A stretch of DNA of 64,000 nt from Brevibacillus parabrevis (GCF_003710905.1 NZ_RHHV01000009.1:222735-286734), one strand, 5' to 3'. Positions 38,850-47,781 are shown, counted from the stretch's first letter. The notes: a model not told the origin generated them from the sequence alone. Numbers and translations are program-made.

Positions 38850-39662
38850 TTAAGGCTGCACAGATTTTTCCAGCGTGTGGTGAATGACGTCCACCTTGCT
38901 GCCCAGCCATTCCTCCGCAATCAGCCGGAAACGCTCTGTCTCGCCGCTTGTGACAAACAGATGCTGTACTTGTTCCAGCTTCTTGCCAGCTTCTGTGGAG
39001 ACGATTTGCAGCGACAGCTCACGGGCGGTTTCCTCCGCTGAGTTGATCAGCCGGACGCCATCTCCCATGACTTCCTGGATCACGGGCGCAAGCAACGGAT
39101 AATGCGTACAGCCGAGAATCAACGTATCCAGATTCTCGCCCTGCAACGACGCCAGTGATTCTTTGACGACTTGGCGTGCCTCTTCCGAGCTTGCCTGATG
39201 ACTTTCCACCAATGGCACAAACGCAGGACAAGCCTTTCCCACCACGTATAAATCCGGCTCCGCCCGCAGCAGAGCGCGCTCATACGCCTTCGTGCGAATC
39301 GTCGTCTCCGTACCGATCACTCCGACCCGTCCATTTTTCGTCACTGAAACGGCAGCACGCGCTCCCGGCTCAATCACCCCGATTACCGGCAGCGGCAAAT
39401 AAGAGATCGCTTCTTCCAAAACGACAGCAGTTGCTGTATTGCAAGCAATCACCAGCGCTTTAAGCGGTGTGGTCATTACATAATCAATCATTTGAAAACT
39501 GTATGTCCGAATCTCTTCCGGGGACTTGGAGCCGTACGGGCACCGCGCGTTGTCTCCTACGTATATGATCCTTTCTTCGGGCAGTTGACGCATGATCTCT
39601 TTGGCTACAGTCAACCCTCCCACTCCTGAATCAATGACAGCAATCGCTCCATCTCTACTCAT
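38850..39662 (-). CDS. racE: Glutamate racemase
   Basis: A 270-residue MurI/RacE enzyme that makes D-glutamate for peptidoglycan. The two catalytic cysteines lie in LVIACNTATAVVLEE and LILGCTHYPLLAPV. The N-terminal IAVIDSGVGGLTVAKEI and YVGDNARCPYG are typical. The start codon beginning MSRDGAIAV lies about 11 bases after GGGGAGAC; a longer upstream frame lacks a site. It is the first gene of the racE-gerM unit. Confidence 0.95.
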   Translation of the reverse strand: MSRDGAIAVIDSGVGGLTVAKEIMRQLPEERIIYVGDNARCPYGSKSPEEIRTYSFQMIDYVMTTPLKALVIACNTATAVVLEEAISYLPLPVIGVIEPGARAAVSVTKNGRVGVIGTETTIRTKAYERALLRAEPDLYVVGKACPAFVPLVESHQASSEEARQVVKESLASLQGENLDTLILGCTHYPLLAPVIQEVMGDGVRLINSAEETARELSLQIVSTEAGKKLEQVQHLFVTSGETERFRLIAEEWLGSKVDVIHHTLEKSVQP

Positions 39663-39831
39663 GCAAATGTGTCTCCCCTGTTGAAATGAATATAGTACAG
39701 CATACCACTCAAACATTTGTGCTACTACCATATGCTGAGTTTAATTTTCTTGTACTCCGCGAATGTCGCACCTTCTCTGGGCTGCGTTCATAATCTGTGG
39801 GAGAGATGCGCCCATGTGAGGAGGAATGTTT

Positions 39832-40869
39832 GTGGAGGAGCAAGCCAAGCAACTGCTGGATTGGAGTCAGTGGGGCCGTCAGTGGATCGACCATCTGCGA
39901 AAACAAAAACCAATAAACCGCGAGCTGGAACGGCATCTGCACAAATTCGAAGAGTCTTTTACGAAAATAGGAAGACAGGCTTCGCGCCTGGATAAGTTGG
40001 CTGCCGAGGAGACATTGCCGACGTTAATTGCGCGGGCCGAACAAGTTCAGGAGCAATTCCACCACTTTTTGCGACTGGCGCAACTGACCGAAGAGGAGCA
40101 GCAAGACGAGGCAATCACCATTCAGGAAGATTTCCCCGAAACTCAGTTGGTCCACACAGCAACTCTCGCAGAGGTCGATCCTGTCGGCGCCCCCACGCCC
40201 GTGTCGTATCCAACAGCCCGGGAACCTGTTCGCGCAACCCGCCCTGTCGCTGCCGGACGCCACACTCTGCCCCCGCTGCCATACGCGCACAACGCTCTTG
40301 AGCCATACATTGACGAACATACGATGCGCATTCACCACGAAAAGCTGCATCAAAAATATGTCGACGACCTGAACACGGCGGAGAAAAAACTGGTCGAAGC
40401 CCGGCAAAGCGGCAACTACGATCTGGTTCGCCACTGGGAACGCGAGCTTGCCTTCAATGGGGCTGGCCATTATTTGCATACCATTTTCTGGCCGTCCATG
40501 AGTCCAGAGGGCGGTGGTGCTCCTACGGGAGAGCTGGCCGAAGCGATCCAGCGGTATTTCGGGTCTTTTGGCGCATTCCAGCAGCAATTTTCCCAGGCCG
40601 CTGTCAAAGTGGAAGGCCCTGGCTGGGCGATCCTCGTCTGGTCTCCCCGGGCGCACCACCTGGAAATACTGACGGCGGAAAAACACCAAAATCTCGCCCA
40701 ATGGGATGCGATTCCGCTCCTCGCTCTGGACGTCTGGGAACACGCGTACTTCCTGTCTTATCAAAACCAGCGCGACAAATACGTGGAAAACTGGTGGAAC
40801 ATCGTCCATTGGCCCTATGTCCAGGAGCGTTTTCAGCAAGCGCGCAAGCTGCGCTGGGAGCCGTTTTGA
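39832..40869 (+). CDS. Fe/Mn superoxide dismutase with N-terminal extension
   Basis: A 345-residue protein. The C-terminal ~200 residues are a complete iron/manganese superoxide dismutase: LPPLPYAHNALEPYIDEHTM, first ligand in RIHHEKLHQKYV, second in FNGAGHYLHTIFW, third and fourth in LALDVWEHAYFLSY. The first ~140 residues are hydrophilic and helical (possible coiled coil) with a proline-rich linker. B. subtilis SodF also carries an N-terminal extension. The GTG start is preferred because it stands seven bases from AGGAGG, whereas an ATG two codons earlier nearly touches it. There is no signal peptide. Confidence 0.88.
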   Translation: MEEQAKQLLDWSQWGRQWIDHLRKQKPINRELERHLHKFEESFTKIGRQASRLDKLAAEETLPTLIARAEQVQEQFHHFLRLAQLTEEEQQDEAITIQEDFPETQLVHTATLAEVDPVGAPTPVSYPTAREPVRATRPVAAGRHTLPPLPYAHNALEPYIDEHTMRIHHEKLHQKYVDDLNTAEKKLVEARQSGNYDLVRHWERELAFNGAGHYLHTIFWPSMSPEGGGAPTGELAEAIQRYFGSFGAFQQQFSQAAVKVEGPGWAILVWSPRAHHLEILTAEKHQNLAQWDAIPLLALDVWEHAYFLSYQNQRDKYVENWWNIVHWPYVQERFQQARKLRWEPF

Positions 40870-40883
40870 GCCATTTTCCCCGC

Positions 40884-40927
40884 AAAAAAACCCCCTGTTC
40901 TCCCAAGACGTCGGGATGAAAGGGGGT
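40884..40927 (-). terminator. Terminator after the cyclophilin gene
   Basis: An outer stem CCCCCT / AGGGGG encloses an inner TCCC / GGGA pair. It is followed on the minus strand by TTTTTTTGCG. It lies between the convergent cyclophilin and superoxide dismutase genes. Confidence 0.75.
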
Positions 40928-40957
40928 ATAAGGCTTCTGGGTCCTGTTTCCTGTTCG

Positions 40958-42067
40958 TTACGGATTGTAAATGACGAACTCGATCTTTTTCACCTTGACC
41001 GGATTTGTGAGCGGCTTGGCGTTTTCATCGGTTTTTTGGGCGGCAATCTTGTCTACGACTTCCATCCCCTCAAACACTTGACCAAAAACGGTATGGCGGT
41101 TGTCCAGGTACGCCCGCCCACCAATTTCCTTGTACTTGGCTTCTGCATTCAGCGGGAGCGCGGACAGATCGAGGTACTCCTGATCTACATTCGGACTTTG
41201 GACGATATAAAAATGCGTGCTGTTCGTGTTCGGTCCTGCGTTGCCCATGGACAGCGCCCCGCGGAAGTTGAACAAGTCGTGGTTGAACTCATCTGCAAAA
41301 TCTTTGCCGTAAATGCTCGGCAGCTCCTTGCCATCCGGGCCAGTAAGCTCTCCCGCCTGAATCATGAAGTCGTTGATGACGCGGTGGAAAATCATGTTGT
41401 TGTAGACGCCTTTTTTGGCGAGCCCCTTGAAGTTCTCGACCGCTTTCGGAGCTTTGTCCGGGAACAGCCTCAGCTTGATCACTCCCGCATCGGTAGTCAT
41501 GACGACGATTTCTTCCCCTTTGCGCGGCTTTTCAAGCTGAAACAGCTTCACGTTGGAGACGTCGATGCCTGTATCCTGCCACACCGTGCCCCACGCCTGC
41601 CAGACGGCCCCGTCTTTGTTGCCGCGTTTGACGAGGCCGATCAAATCTGTTTTTTCGATTGCCTTATTGTCCGCTGTGTACCCGATATATTTAAATTTCA
41701 CAATGGAACGATAGCTGTTGTAAGCGTCCTCTTTTTCCACGGTGTACAGCTTTTGCGGCACCGCTTCCACCACTTCAATCTTCTGGAACTGGGCCAACGT
41801 TTTTACATACTCCTGCATCGCATAGTAATTCAGGGAGTCTTTTGCCAACAGCTTGTCCAGCTCGGCCGGATTGGTGCGATGCTTCACCAAAGCCTGGGCG
41901 AAATCCGCCACTTCCTGCTTGTCTCCACCATGCGGGCGAAATTGGTGTGTCTGGACTTCTGTTCGATAATTATGAGTGGTGCTCGCAGCTGCTTGTTGGA
42001 CAGCAACCGGACTGAACAGCGGGATAGCCATACTTGCGACTACCAGGAAGGAAACAAGCTTTTTCAA
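40958..42067 (-). CDS. Exported cyclophilin-type peptidyl-prolyl isomerase
   Basis: A 369-residue protein with a signal peptide (MKKLVSFLVVASMAIPLF, cleavage near QAAAS). An N-terminal ~160-residue region of unknown fold is followed by a cyclophilin domain: IKLRLFPDKAPKAVENF, MIFHRVINDFMIQAGE, ADEFNHDLFNFRGALSMGNA and FGQVFEGMEVVDKI. Catalytic arginine (FHR) and the GALSMGN strand are intact. It likely helps fold exported or wall proteins. The start is TTG after AGGGGGCGAATCTA. Confidence 0.88.
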   Translation of the reverse strand: MKKLVSFLVVASMAIPLFSPVAVQQAAASTTHNYRTEVQTHQFRPHGGDKQEVADFAQALVKHRTNPAELDKLLAKDSLNYYAMQEYVKTLAQFQKIEVVEAVPQKLYTVEKEDAYNSYRSIVKFKYIGYTADNKAIEKTDLIGLVKRGNKDGAVWQAWGTVWQDTGIDVSNVKLFQLEKPRKGEEIVVMTTDAGVIKLRLFPDKAPKAVENFKGLAKKGVYNNMIFHRVINDFMIQAGELTGPDGKELPSIYGKDFADEFNHDLFNFRGALSMGNAGPNTNSTHFYIVQSPNVDQEYLDLSALPLNAEAKYKEIGGRAYLDNRHTVFGQVFEGMEVVDKIAAQKTDENAKPLTNPVKVKKIEFVIYNP

Positions 42068-42317
42068 TAGATTCGCCCCCTAAATGTGCTTTTGAAAATA
42101 TTTCCATGAAGGTAGTATAGCGTAAAGCTTGTCTGGAAGGTAGTTGTTTTTGGAATATTTCTACTTTTCATCCGCCACTCTTGCTCTCGCCGGGAGCAAG
42201 TTTTTCTGGCTGAAAGCATTTGACTGCTCCTTTTGAAAGGTTCATATTTTTATTCGGACAAGTGAAAGATTGCCAAGCCCTTATTCGTCTTTACAGGGAC
42301 AAGGAGGTGAAACCCTT

Positions 42318-42851
42318 TTGAATCAAGATACTGGCTCGCGAATCGAGCAATGGTTTCATTTATACAGCCAGGATGTCTATCGGTTTCTCGTCTATTACAC
42401 CGGGCGAAAAGATATCGACGATCTGGTTCAAGAGACCTTTATTCGTGCCCTGAGAGCTGCACAGCAAACAGAGATCGAGAATCCAAAAACGTGGCTGTTT
42501 GCCATTGCGCGAAACGTAGCCATTGATGAAAAGCGCCGAGCCAAGCTGATCAACTGGCTGCCGGATGTGTTTTTGCAGCATCTCGTTTCGCGCGATAAAA
42601 CACCCGAGGAGTCGCTGGAGTTAAGCGAAAACAAGCGCATGCTGTACGAGCTGATCAATCAGTTGAAGCGTTCGTATCGGGACGTTTTGATCCTGCGCGG
42701 AATCAAGGGGTTATCGAGCAAGGAGACGGCGGAGGTTTTGGGCTGGACGGAAGCCAAGGTCAATCTCACGTTGCACAGAGCGATGAAGGCGATTCAAAAC
42801 AAAATGCATGTTTCGATTGCGGAGGTGATGCACGATGCCATCACAAGATGA
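42318..42851 (+). CDS. ECF-type RNA polymerase sigma factor
   Basis: A 177-residue extracytoplasmic-function sigma factor. Sigma-2: VYRFLVYYTGRKDIDDLVQE and KTWLFAIARNVAIDEKRR. Sigma-4: YRDVLILRGIKGLSSKETAE followed by a VLGWTEAKVNLTLHRA recognition helix. The start is TTG ten bases after AAGGAGG. The downstream membrane gene overlaps by 17 bases and is probably its anti-sigma factor. A TGAAAGGTT...CGGA pair about 50-70 bases upstream loosely resembles an autoregulatory ECF promoter. Confidence 0.9.
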   Translation: MNQDTGSRIEQWFHLYSQDVYRFLVYYTGRKDIDDLVQETFIRALRAAQQTEIENPKTWLFAIARNVAIDEKRRAKLINWLPDVFLQHLVSRDKTPEESLELSENKRMLYELINQLKRSYRDVLILRGIKGLSSKETAEVLGWTEAKVNLTLHRAMKAIQNKMHVSIAEVMHDAITR

Positions 42852-43905
42852 GCAGATCATCCTGGAGGAATTGAACCAATTCCCGCAGCAAAGCCTTTCC
42901 CGGGAACGCAGCCAGGCGATCTTGGAAGGCGTACGAAAAGAAGGAGGCAGACTGCAAAAAGTGAACAAACGAAAAGCGTATTACGGCTGGATGGCCAAAG
43001 GACTGATCACCTGCGGCTTGTTGCTCGGCTTTTTCTGGCTGAAACCATTTGCTGTTCCGGCAGAAACAACGAGTCAGGCAGCTTTGACTCCTGAGGAGCA
43101 GACGTATTTTGCCGCTGCCCAAAAAGCCGTACAAGCAGCGAGCGGCATTCAGAAAACCTTTCCTTTTGACGAGATCGAAAAAGACGCGGAATACACGATT
43201 GTCCGGGCAAAAGATTACCAAGCCATCGTAACGTTCAAGCCTGGCACGACAGAAGTTCGCAGTGTTGCCGCTGAATTTGCCACAAACGAACTGATCCCGC
43301 CCTATCAAAAATATGTAGAAACGGCGCAGAACGCCTTCAAGGAGGCTTCCCAGCAGGTTGCCTTCCAGAAAAGCTGGTTTTTTAAAGGCATGGGCGAACA
43401 CTATTTTTCCTTCGAGCTTGCGGGCAATCAGCACGTCCAAGTCGATTTTGCCACAAACAAAGTCGCTGGTTTCGCATTGAATTACAACCCAAAAGACGTG
43501 GATCAAAAGGCAATCTCCATCGCACAAACAGCCTTGACGCGCCTCTCCCACGAAAAACAGTTTGCCTTTACCGAAGCCAAAAAAAGGAAAGAGACGGGCG
43601 AAGCTACTTGGCAGCTCGACAACAAACAAGCGAACTATGCGGTGACAGTCGGAGCAACGACAGGTCAAGTGTACAAGGTGGACTATGTAACAGATATGTA
43701 CAAAATCAAAGCACTGGATGAAGTCATTCCTGTTACCAAGCCGCTCATTCAAGACATTTTTGGCATGGACATCAGCGGATATACAGCGCACGGCGGCAAA
43801 GATTGGGGCGGCTACGTGCTGAGAAGCCCAGGGAAACCAAGCTTTTCCATCCACCTTTACAATTTGGACGTCGGCAATATTTACAGCATCCGCATGGAAA
43901 AATAA
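42835..43905 (+). CDS. Probable membrane-bound anti-sigma factor
   Basis: A 356-residue protein: a ~50-residue cytoplasmic N-terminus (EQIILEELNQFPQQSLSRER), one membrane helix (WMAKGLITCGLLLGFFWL) and a large extracellular region of ~280 residues. The outer part has strands resembling PepSY/YcdB-type modules (FAFTEAKKRKETGEATWQLD, YAVTVGATTGQVYKVDYV). Overlap with the sigma gene and single-pass topology suggest it holds the sigma factor at the membrane and senses an envelope signal. I see no catalytic motif. The function is inferred from context. Confidence 0.7.
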   Translation: MPSQDEQIILEELNQFPQQSLSRERSQAILEGVRKEGGRLQKVNKRKAYYGWMAKGLITCGLLLGFFWLKPFAVPAETTSQAALTPEEQTYFAAAQKAVQAASGIQKTFPFDEIEKDAEYTIVRAKDYQAIVTFKPGTTEVRSVAAEFATNELIPPYQKYVETAQNAFKEASQQVAFQKSWFFKGMGEHYFSFELAGNQHVQVDFATNKVAGFALNYNPKDVDQKAISIAQTALTRLSHEKQFAFTEAKKRKETGEATWQLDNKQANYAVTVGATTGQVYKVDYVTDMYKIKALDEVIPVTKPLIQDIFGMDISGYTAHGGKDWGGYVLRSPGKPSFSIHLYNLDVGNIYSIRMEK

Positions 43906-43909
43906 AAGG

Positions 43910-43951
43910 AAAAGCTGCCGACTTGACTCAGGTCATGGTCAGCAGCTTTTT
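43910..43951. terminator. Bidirectional terminator
   Basis: The arms AAAAGCTGC and GCAGCTTTTT enclose a partly paired interior. It serves the convergent anti-sigma and SUFU-domain genes. Confidence 0.85.
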
Positions 43952-43957
43952 CGCATT

Positions 43958-44701
43958 TTACTTGCACGTATTTTTTCTGTTCGGATTTAAAATGAGCGCC
44001 TCATCGCCCAGTTCAAACAATTTGTCCAACAAGGCATCCATGCCGTGCTCCAGCTTGTAGTCCATCTCTTCTTTATACAGTGGAAGCAAGAAGTAGGCGT
44101 GAATCTGCGTTCCGTCCTTGGCAGAAATGACGCTGAGTTCCTCAGAGAGCTGGAACATAATGACACCATTCAGTCCAGTCCCATCCGCATACGGCTCATA
44201 TTCCGCATAATTCGGAATCGTATGTCCGTAACCGAGCCACGTATTGTACTGGTGCGGAAAACGCGCCATCTGCTTCATCAGCCGGATCGGCCAGTACAGA
44301 TTTTCATCCTTCAGCGACTCTTCCGTCAGCTCCCAGGAGGCTGGCAAAAATATCATCACTTCCGCCCGATCGATCACTTCCTCCATCTGCTCCTGCACTT
44401 CATCCGGAATCGTCATCGGCAAATCGCTCATCCCGTTTGTGTACAGCACCCAGAATGGCTCTTCTTCTGTCGGGCTCATGACGTTGACATCAATATGGAT
44501 GGTATCGGAAATGATCTCATGGAAAACGCTGCTCTCTCTCCCGGCAAAAACCGTTTGGAAGTGGTTCACGACATCGTCTACATATTTCATCGGAGCCGGC
44601 GGTTCAAAGCCAGCTTGCTGGTTGTAGGTATAAATCGCAGTGCCGTCCTTTGCTTTTTCGTCGGTTTCCACGCCGCCAAACAATTTCTTGAAAAAGTTCA
44701 T
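43958..44701 (-). CDS. Suppressor-of-fused (SUFU) domain protein
   Basis: A 247-residue SUFU-domain protein. The family pattern is visible: VFHEIISDTIHIDVNVMSPT, PFWVLYTNGMSDLPMTIP, AEVMIFLPASWEL, WPIRLMKQMARFPHQYNTWL and YFLLPLYKEEMDYKLEHG. Bacterial SUFU proteins are often immunity proteins in polymorphic toxin systems, and this gene abuts the Rhs toxin island. No toxin with it is seen, so this one may be an orphan immunity protein or a housekeeping gene. Base composition is like the core. Confidence 0.8.
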   Translation of the reverse strand: MNFFKKLFGGVETDEKAKDGTAIYTYNQQAGFEPPAPMKYVDDVVNHFQTVFAGRESSVFHEIISDTIHIDVNVMSPTEEEPFWVLYTNGMSDLPMTIPDEVQEQMEEVIDRAEVMIFLPASWELTEESLKDENLYWPIRLMKQMARFPHQYNTWLGYGHTIPNYAEYEPYADGTGLNGVIMFQLSEELSVISAKDGTQIHAYFLLPLYKEEMDYKLEHGMDALLDKLFELGDEALILNPNRKNTCK

Positions 44702-44812
44702 GGTGGTGCCTCGCTTTCTTGGACTTTGGATTTTTTATCCTTTTATTACATCGGTTGTTTTAGGTGGGGGATAGAGGTTAAAATTTGAATCGCTCTCATT
44801 TATGACATGCTC

Positions 44813-45439
44813 TTAGCCTATTTTTACTGATGTTTTCTCTTGTATATGAATTTCAAACTTTTCATTTGGAATAGGAAAGCTCTCGGTTGTATGCAGGATG
44901 TATATATTTGCGTCGTTTGTTGGCTCAAGCTTAATAAAGCGGGGCACTTCACCCCAAGATATTCCTTGAATCTTGGTTAACGGTAGGTCTACAGCGATTC
45001 TAAGTTCCTCCCGTGTATTCGCATTTTTTAAATACAAACGAGCTGAGCCATTTTGCTGAAACAAATTAATAAGTTCTAAACAGTACATATAGCGCTGATC
45101 TGAGGTTTGCTGGATGGAATCCGTCTCTAGTTTCTCTGTTAACCATCCGCTCGTCTCTACGTTTTTATACAAATGTGGAGTCAGTACAAGCATGGCAGTC
45201 ATGATCATGAAAACCCCAATGACCTCCCACCACCTAGATGGACTCCACTTTTTCAATAATAGAAAACTAGAAACGACTATCAATAAAATGGAGGGTATAC
45301 CTAGATACACAAGTATTACTGTGGAAATTAAGTCTATACCCCGTTGAAAATTTGCAGTCGAACCCAGTACAAACCAGATAACACCTGATAAATTAACGAG
45401 TATAGTGATGACCCACATTACTTTCAACCACAGTCGCAC
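44813..45439 (-). CDS. Two- to three-helix membrane protein, unknown
   Basis: A 208-residue protein with hydrophobic segments near residues 8-28, 38-62 and 72-90 (VMWVITILVNLSGVIWFVLG, LISTVILVYLGIPSILLIVV, WWEVIGVFMIMTAMLVLTP). A ~115-residue outer or cytoplasmic domain follows, with strands such as GSARLYLKNANTREELRIAV. The start is GTG eight bases after AGGGGGA. It opens the AT-richer accessory region. It could be an immunity protein of membrane type, but nothing in the sequence proves this. Family not recognised. Confidence 0.55.
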   Translation of the reverse strand: MRLWLKVMWVITILVNLSGVIWFVLGSTANFQRGIDLISTVILVYLGIPSILLIVVSSFLLLKKWSPSRWWEVIGVFMIMTAMLVLTPHLYKNVETSGWLTEKLETDSIQQTSDQRYMYCLELINLFQQNGSARLYLKNANTREELRIAVDLPLTKIQGISWGEVPRFIKLEPTNDANIYILHTTESFPIPNEKFEIHIQEKTSVKIG

Positions 45440-45465
45440 TGGGTGTTCCCCCTCTTGCTAATTAA

Positions 45466-45970
45466 TCAGGTTTCGCGGGAAGATGGATTCATAAATGAGA
45501 TTCCCTTTGAAGAGTACGTTGATTCATTATTCCAAGCTATCTCGATGTCACCGCCAACTCTTCTAAAAAATACATCCGGCAAAAAAAGCCTGCTCTATTT
45601 GAAAACCATGAGTGCTTAAACTCCCCTTCTTGCTTTGCATCAAACCACGCATCACATCCACATCATCGTCTGATTCAAACAACAGACAATGTTTCAACAG
45701 TTCAAGTGAATGTTGTCCTTTAACAGGAAGGGGGAAAGGTTCGTCTCTCAAAATATACTTTACATTTTCGCTGAGCCATTCAACCATGTATATCAAATTC
45801 CATTCAAAGGCAGTCACGCGATCCCCCTCTTTTAAATCGACAAACATCTATACCGTGAACAAATAACTTAAGCTGCCCCATGTTTCACCAGTCAAACTGG
45901 CTTCATTAAAAGGATTGACCCCGAACTCATACTGCATTGCAAATATGTTTTTATCTCCAAAACTCCTCAT
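45466..45970 (-). pseudogene. Broken immunity-type gene with three lesions
   Basis: Three reading frames together make one protein. The gene starts with ATG eight bases after GGAGGTG (MRSFGDKNIFAMQYEF...GSLSYLFTV) and hits an in-frame TAG at 45848-45850. It continues in the same frame (MFVDLKEGDRVTAFEWNLIY). It must then shift frame near 45640 to read WFDAKQEGEFKHSWFSNRAG. It must shift again near 45584, where a run of seven T would need to be eight, to read LPDVFFRRVGGDIEIAWNNE. The pattern of these segments resembles small immunity-type proteins found beside Rhs genes. I cannot name the family with certainty. It ends at TGA. Confidence 0.6.
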
Positions 45971-46156
45971 AATGAAGCACCTCCGTAGCCACCCGTTTAC
46001 TTCAAAATCATAATTTTAGACATTAACCTGATTCATGCCCAAATAGGCAGTAACTCCATTCCCACTATATCTCCTCCAGCGACTTTTAAAATGTGACGGA
46101 CAAAATCCATCCTTCGCAAAGGATCTGCATTGTTGTTGCATACCCGTCTCCAGCTT
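45971..46156 (-). other. Gene remnant region without an intact gene
   Basis: The minus strand has an open stretch downstream of the next gene, in which ADPLRRMDFVRHILKVAGG and a final GMELLPIWA can be read, but no ribosome binding site or convincing start. It is probably the tail of another eroded small gene. Confidence 0.25.
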
Positions 46157-46465
46157 TTATCTTTTTCTTGCTTTCCATTCTTGTTTGATGATTTTTTTGA
46201 ACTTTGGTAATAAAGTTCTAAGTTTCTCATTATCGTACCACTCTATATCTTCCCAGAATGCATGAAATCCCTTTAATTGCTCAAGCGTTACCAGTAAATC
46301 TGCTTCTGACAATTTTTTAATTTCACATCGCGAATTAAGAATATCGTCCAAAATCTCAAAACACACCACTTGCTTGCCATCTATCAGCATCCCATCGCAC
46401 AATTCTTTTAATAACGATATTTCTTCAATTTCCTCTTCCAAGAAATATTGCCCGAGTGATTCCAT
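46157..46465 (-). CDS. Small acidic hypothetical, immunity-like
   Basis: A 102-residue, mostly helical protein (ESLGQYFLEEEIEEISLLKE at the start, FHAFWEDIEWYDNEKLRTLL in the C-terminal half, basic tail KKIIKQEWKARKR). There is no signal peptide or membrane helix. Size, charge, AT-rich codon use and location among Rhs remnants suggest an immunity protein separated from its toxin. Family not recognised. Confidence 0.5.
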   Translation of the reverse strand: MESLGQYFLEEEIEEISLLKELCDGMLIDGKQVVCFEILDDILNSRCEIKKLSEADLLVTLEQLKGFHAFWEDIEWYDNEKLRTLLPKFKKIIKQEWKARKR

Positions 46466-46525
46466 TCCCCCCTCACCTTCCTATTTGTTAGATTGATAAC
46501 TTGACTCATTTTTTCCTGGAACAGT

Positions 46526-46610
46526 AAAAGATGACTTCTGATACAGATAAAGAAGGCATCTTTTTAACACTATTACTTGAGCACATTTACACAGAATTTT
46601 TTGATACCCT
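46526..46610. repeat. Cassette-end element A (terminator plus conserved tail)
   Basis: A hairpin AGATGcCTTCT / AGAAGtCATCT, followed on the minus strand by TTTT, lies just after the stop of the 46646 gene. The flanking sequence (TTAACAC...GAGCAC.TTTACAC.GAATT..TGATACC) recurs in diverged form at 50984-51070. It is either a terminator type shared by cassettes or an insertion-sequence end. Confidence 0.45.
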
Positions 46611-46645
46611 CTAAGATTCCCTTTGATAGCATGCTTGTTCCTTCC

Positions 46646-46936
46646 TTATTCCTCTTCAATCCATTTACTGAACCCGCAAAAGTTAAGCATTTCAATTACT
46701 GTTGGCACTTCTTCACAGGTAACAATGTTAGCAGCAACTTTATAAATATCATTTAGAACAATACTCTCTGCTTTACCCGATACTTTTGAAATAACTTCTG
46801 CTAAATTCCGATCTGAAAGGTGTTCGTATAGTACTTTCAGCAAAGAAAAGTAGTGCCTTTCATCAATGCCATTTGGAAAAGCTTTGTCTAGCAATATATA
46901 TGTACTTTTCAGAGACGATGCGTGTTTCTCGCTCAC
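46646..46936 (-). CDS. Small helical hypothetical, immunity-like
   Basis: A 96-residue helical protein (SLKSTYILLDKAFPNGIDER, YFSLLKVLYEHLSDRNLAEV, VPTVIEMLNFCGFSKWIEEE). The composition of short amphipathic helices and its place before a conserved terminator element fit a toxin-antagonist protein. No toxin is left next to it. Family not recognised; function not assigned. The following ~170 bases upstream hold only eroded sequence. Confidence 0.5.
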   Translation of the reverse strand: MSEKHASSLKSTYILLDKAFPNGIDERHYFSLLKVLYEHLSDRNLAEVISKVSGKAESIVLNDIYKVAANIVTCEEVPTVIEMLNFCGFSKWIEEE

Positions 46937-47108
46937 CGTTATTCTCCTTTGGATCGGCTACATTTGACTTTTGACCTGGCTTTGCTCATCGTTATCCAGC
47001 GAGAAGGTCAGGACGTCGTTTTTTTACAGCTTGTGGGTCAGATTCTCAAAAAACAGACGGAAAGATGTTACCCTTTGTCCAGCAAAGAATAGAATCCTTT
47101 TTGAAAAC

Positions 47109-47756
47109 CTATTTTATGAAACTAATGAATTGATCAATTGTCCTAAAATAACTATTTTTCGCTTTTCCTATCAGATTTACATATTCTTCGTTTTCTGAAC
47201 TCCACTTATAAAAATTTGTAGAATCAACTGAGTATTTATCATTTAAATACGCCGGCATAGCCATTAAAGCTAAACTTGTGAAGTTTATAAAAGTTTGATA
47301 ATCCATTTTTGTATCACCATTCAAGAAAGCCTCAACCCAAGAACCAACCCAGTTTTTGGCATTTTGCAACAATTCGATCCATTCTTCTCTTTTGGTGGTA
47401 CCTTTCTCTAATAATTGTCTAACAACTTCAAGATTTAGATGGTATTTTTCGGTTGCATTCATCGCTGTTTCAATAAGTGCTTCTTCAAACATGTTCAATT
47501 GTTCATTGTCCATGTGGTAAAAAAGAAAAGGAATATACTCATGATTATCATTACAATCAAACTTTGCAGTAAAGTAAGTTGCAAGTGGATTTAGTAGCTT
47601 TTCATTCTTAGCAGTTAGAAAAACTACAATTTTATCGACGCAAGGATCATGAGCGTTGAAGTGATATTTTAGAGCATCAAACATTCCTAAATAATCGCTC
47701 AGATTTTCCTCATCAAAAGTAACTAATTTACGCAATGTAGTTTTCTCAGTATACAT
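47109..47756 (-). CDS. Hypothetical protein, likely immunity to a lost toxin
   Basis: A 215-residue soluble protein (start MYTEKTTLRKLVTFDEENL). The ATG six bases from AAGGTG is chosen. A longer frame from GTG/ATG upstream would overlap the end of the toxin remnant, whose stop lies at 47782-47784. Notable stretches are YIPFLFYHMDNEQLNMFEEA and WVGSWVEAFLNGDTKMDYQT. Its position 25 bases after a broken toxin C-terminus is the usual place of a cognate immunity gene. Family not recognised. Confidence 0.55.
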   Translation of the reverse strand: MYTEKTTLRKLVTFDEENLSDYLGMFDALKYHFNAHDPCVDKIVVFLTAKNEKLLNPLATYFTAKFDCNDNHEYIPFLFYHMDNEQLNMFEEALIETAMNATEKYHLNLEVVRQLLEKGTTKREEWIELLQNAKNWVGSWVEAFLNGDTKMDYQTFINFTSLALMAMPAYLNDKYSVDSTNFYKWSSENEEYVNLIGKAKNSYFRTIDQFISFIK

Positions 47757-47781
47757 ATGAAACACCTTGATCTTTTTTAGT

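Noticed and set aside
45443..45629. Plus-strand frame reading REDGFINEIPFEEYVDSLFQA
   Set aside because: It looked like the end of a small acidic protein, but it is antisense to the immunity pseudogene, whose minus-strand frames join into a better protein with a proper start and ribosome binding site.
46971..47198. Plus-strand frame of 75 codons
   Set aside because: No ribosome binding site, runs into the antisense of the next gene, and the minus strand here carries only eroded sequence.
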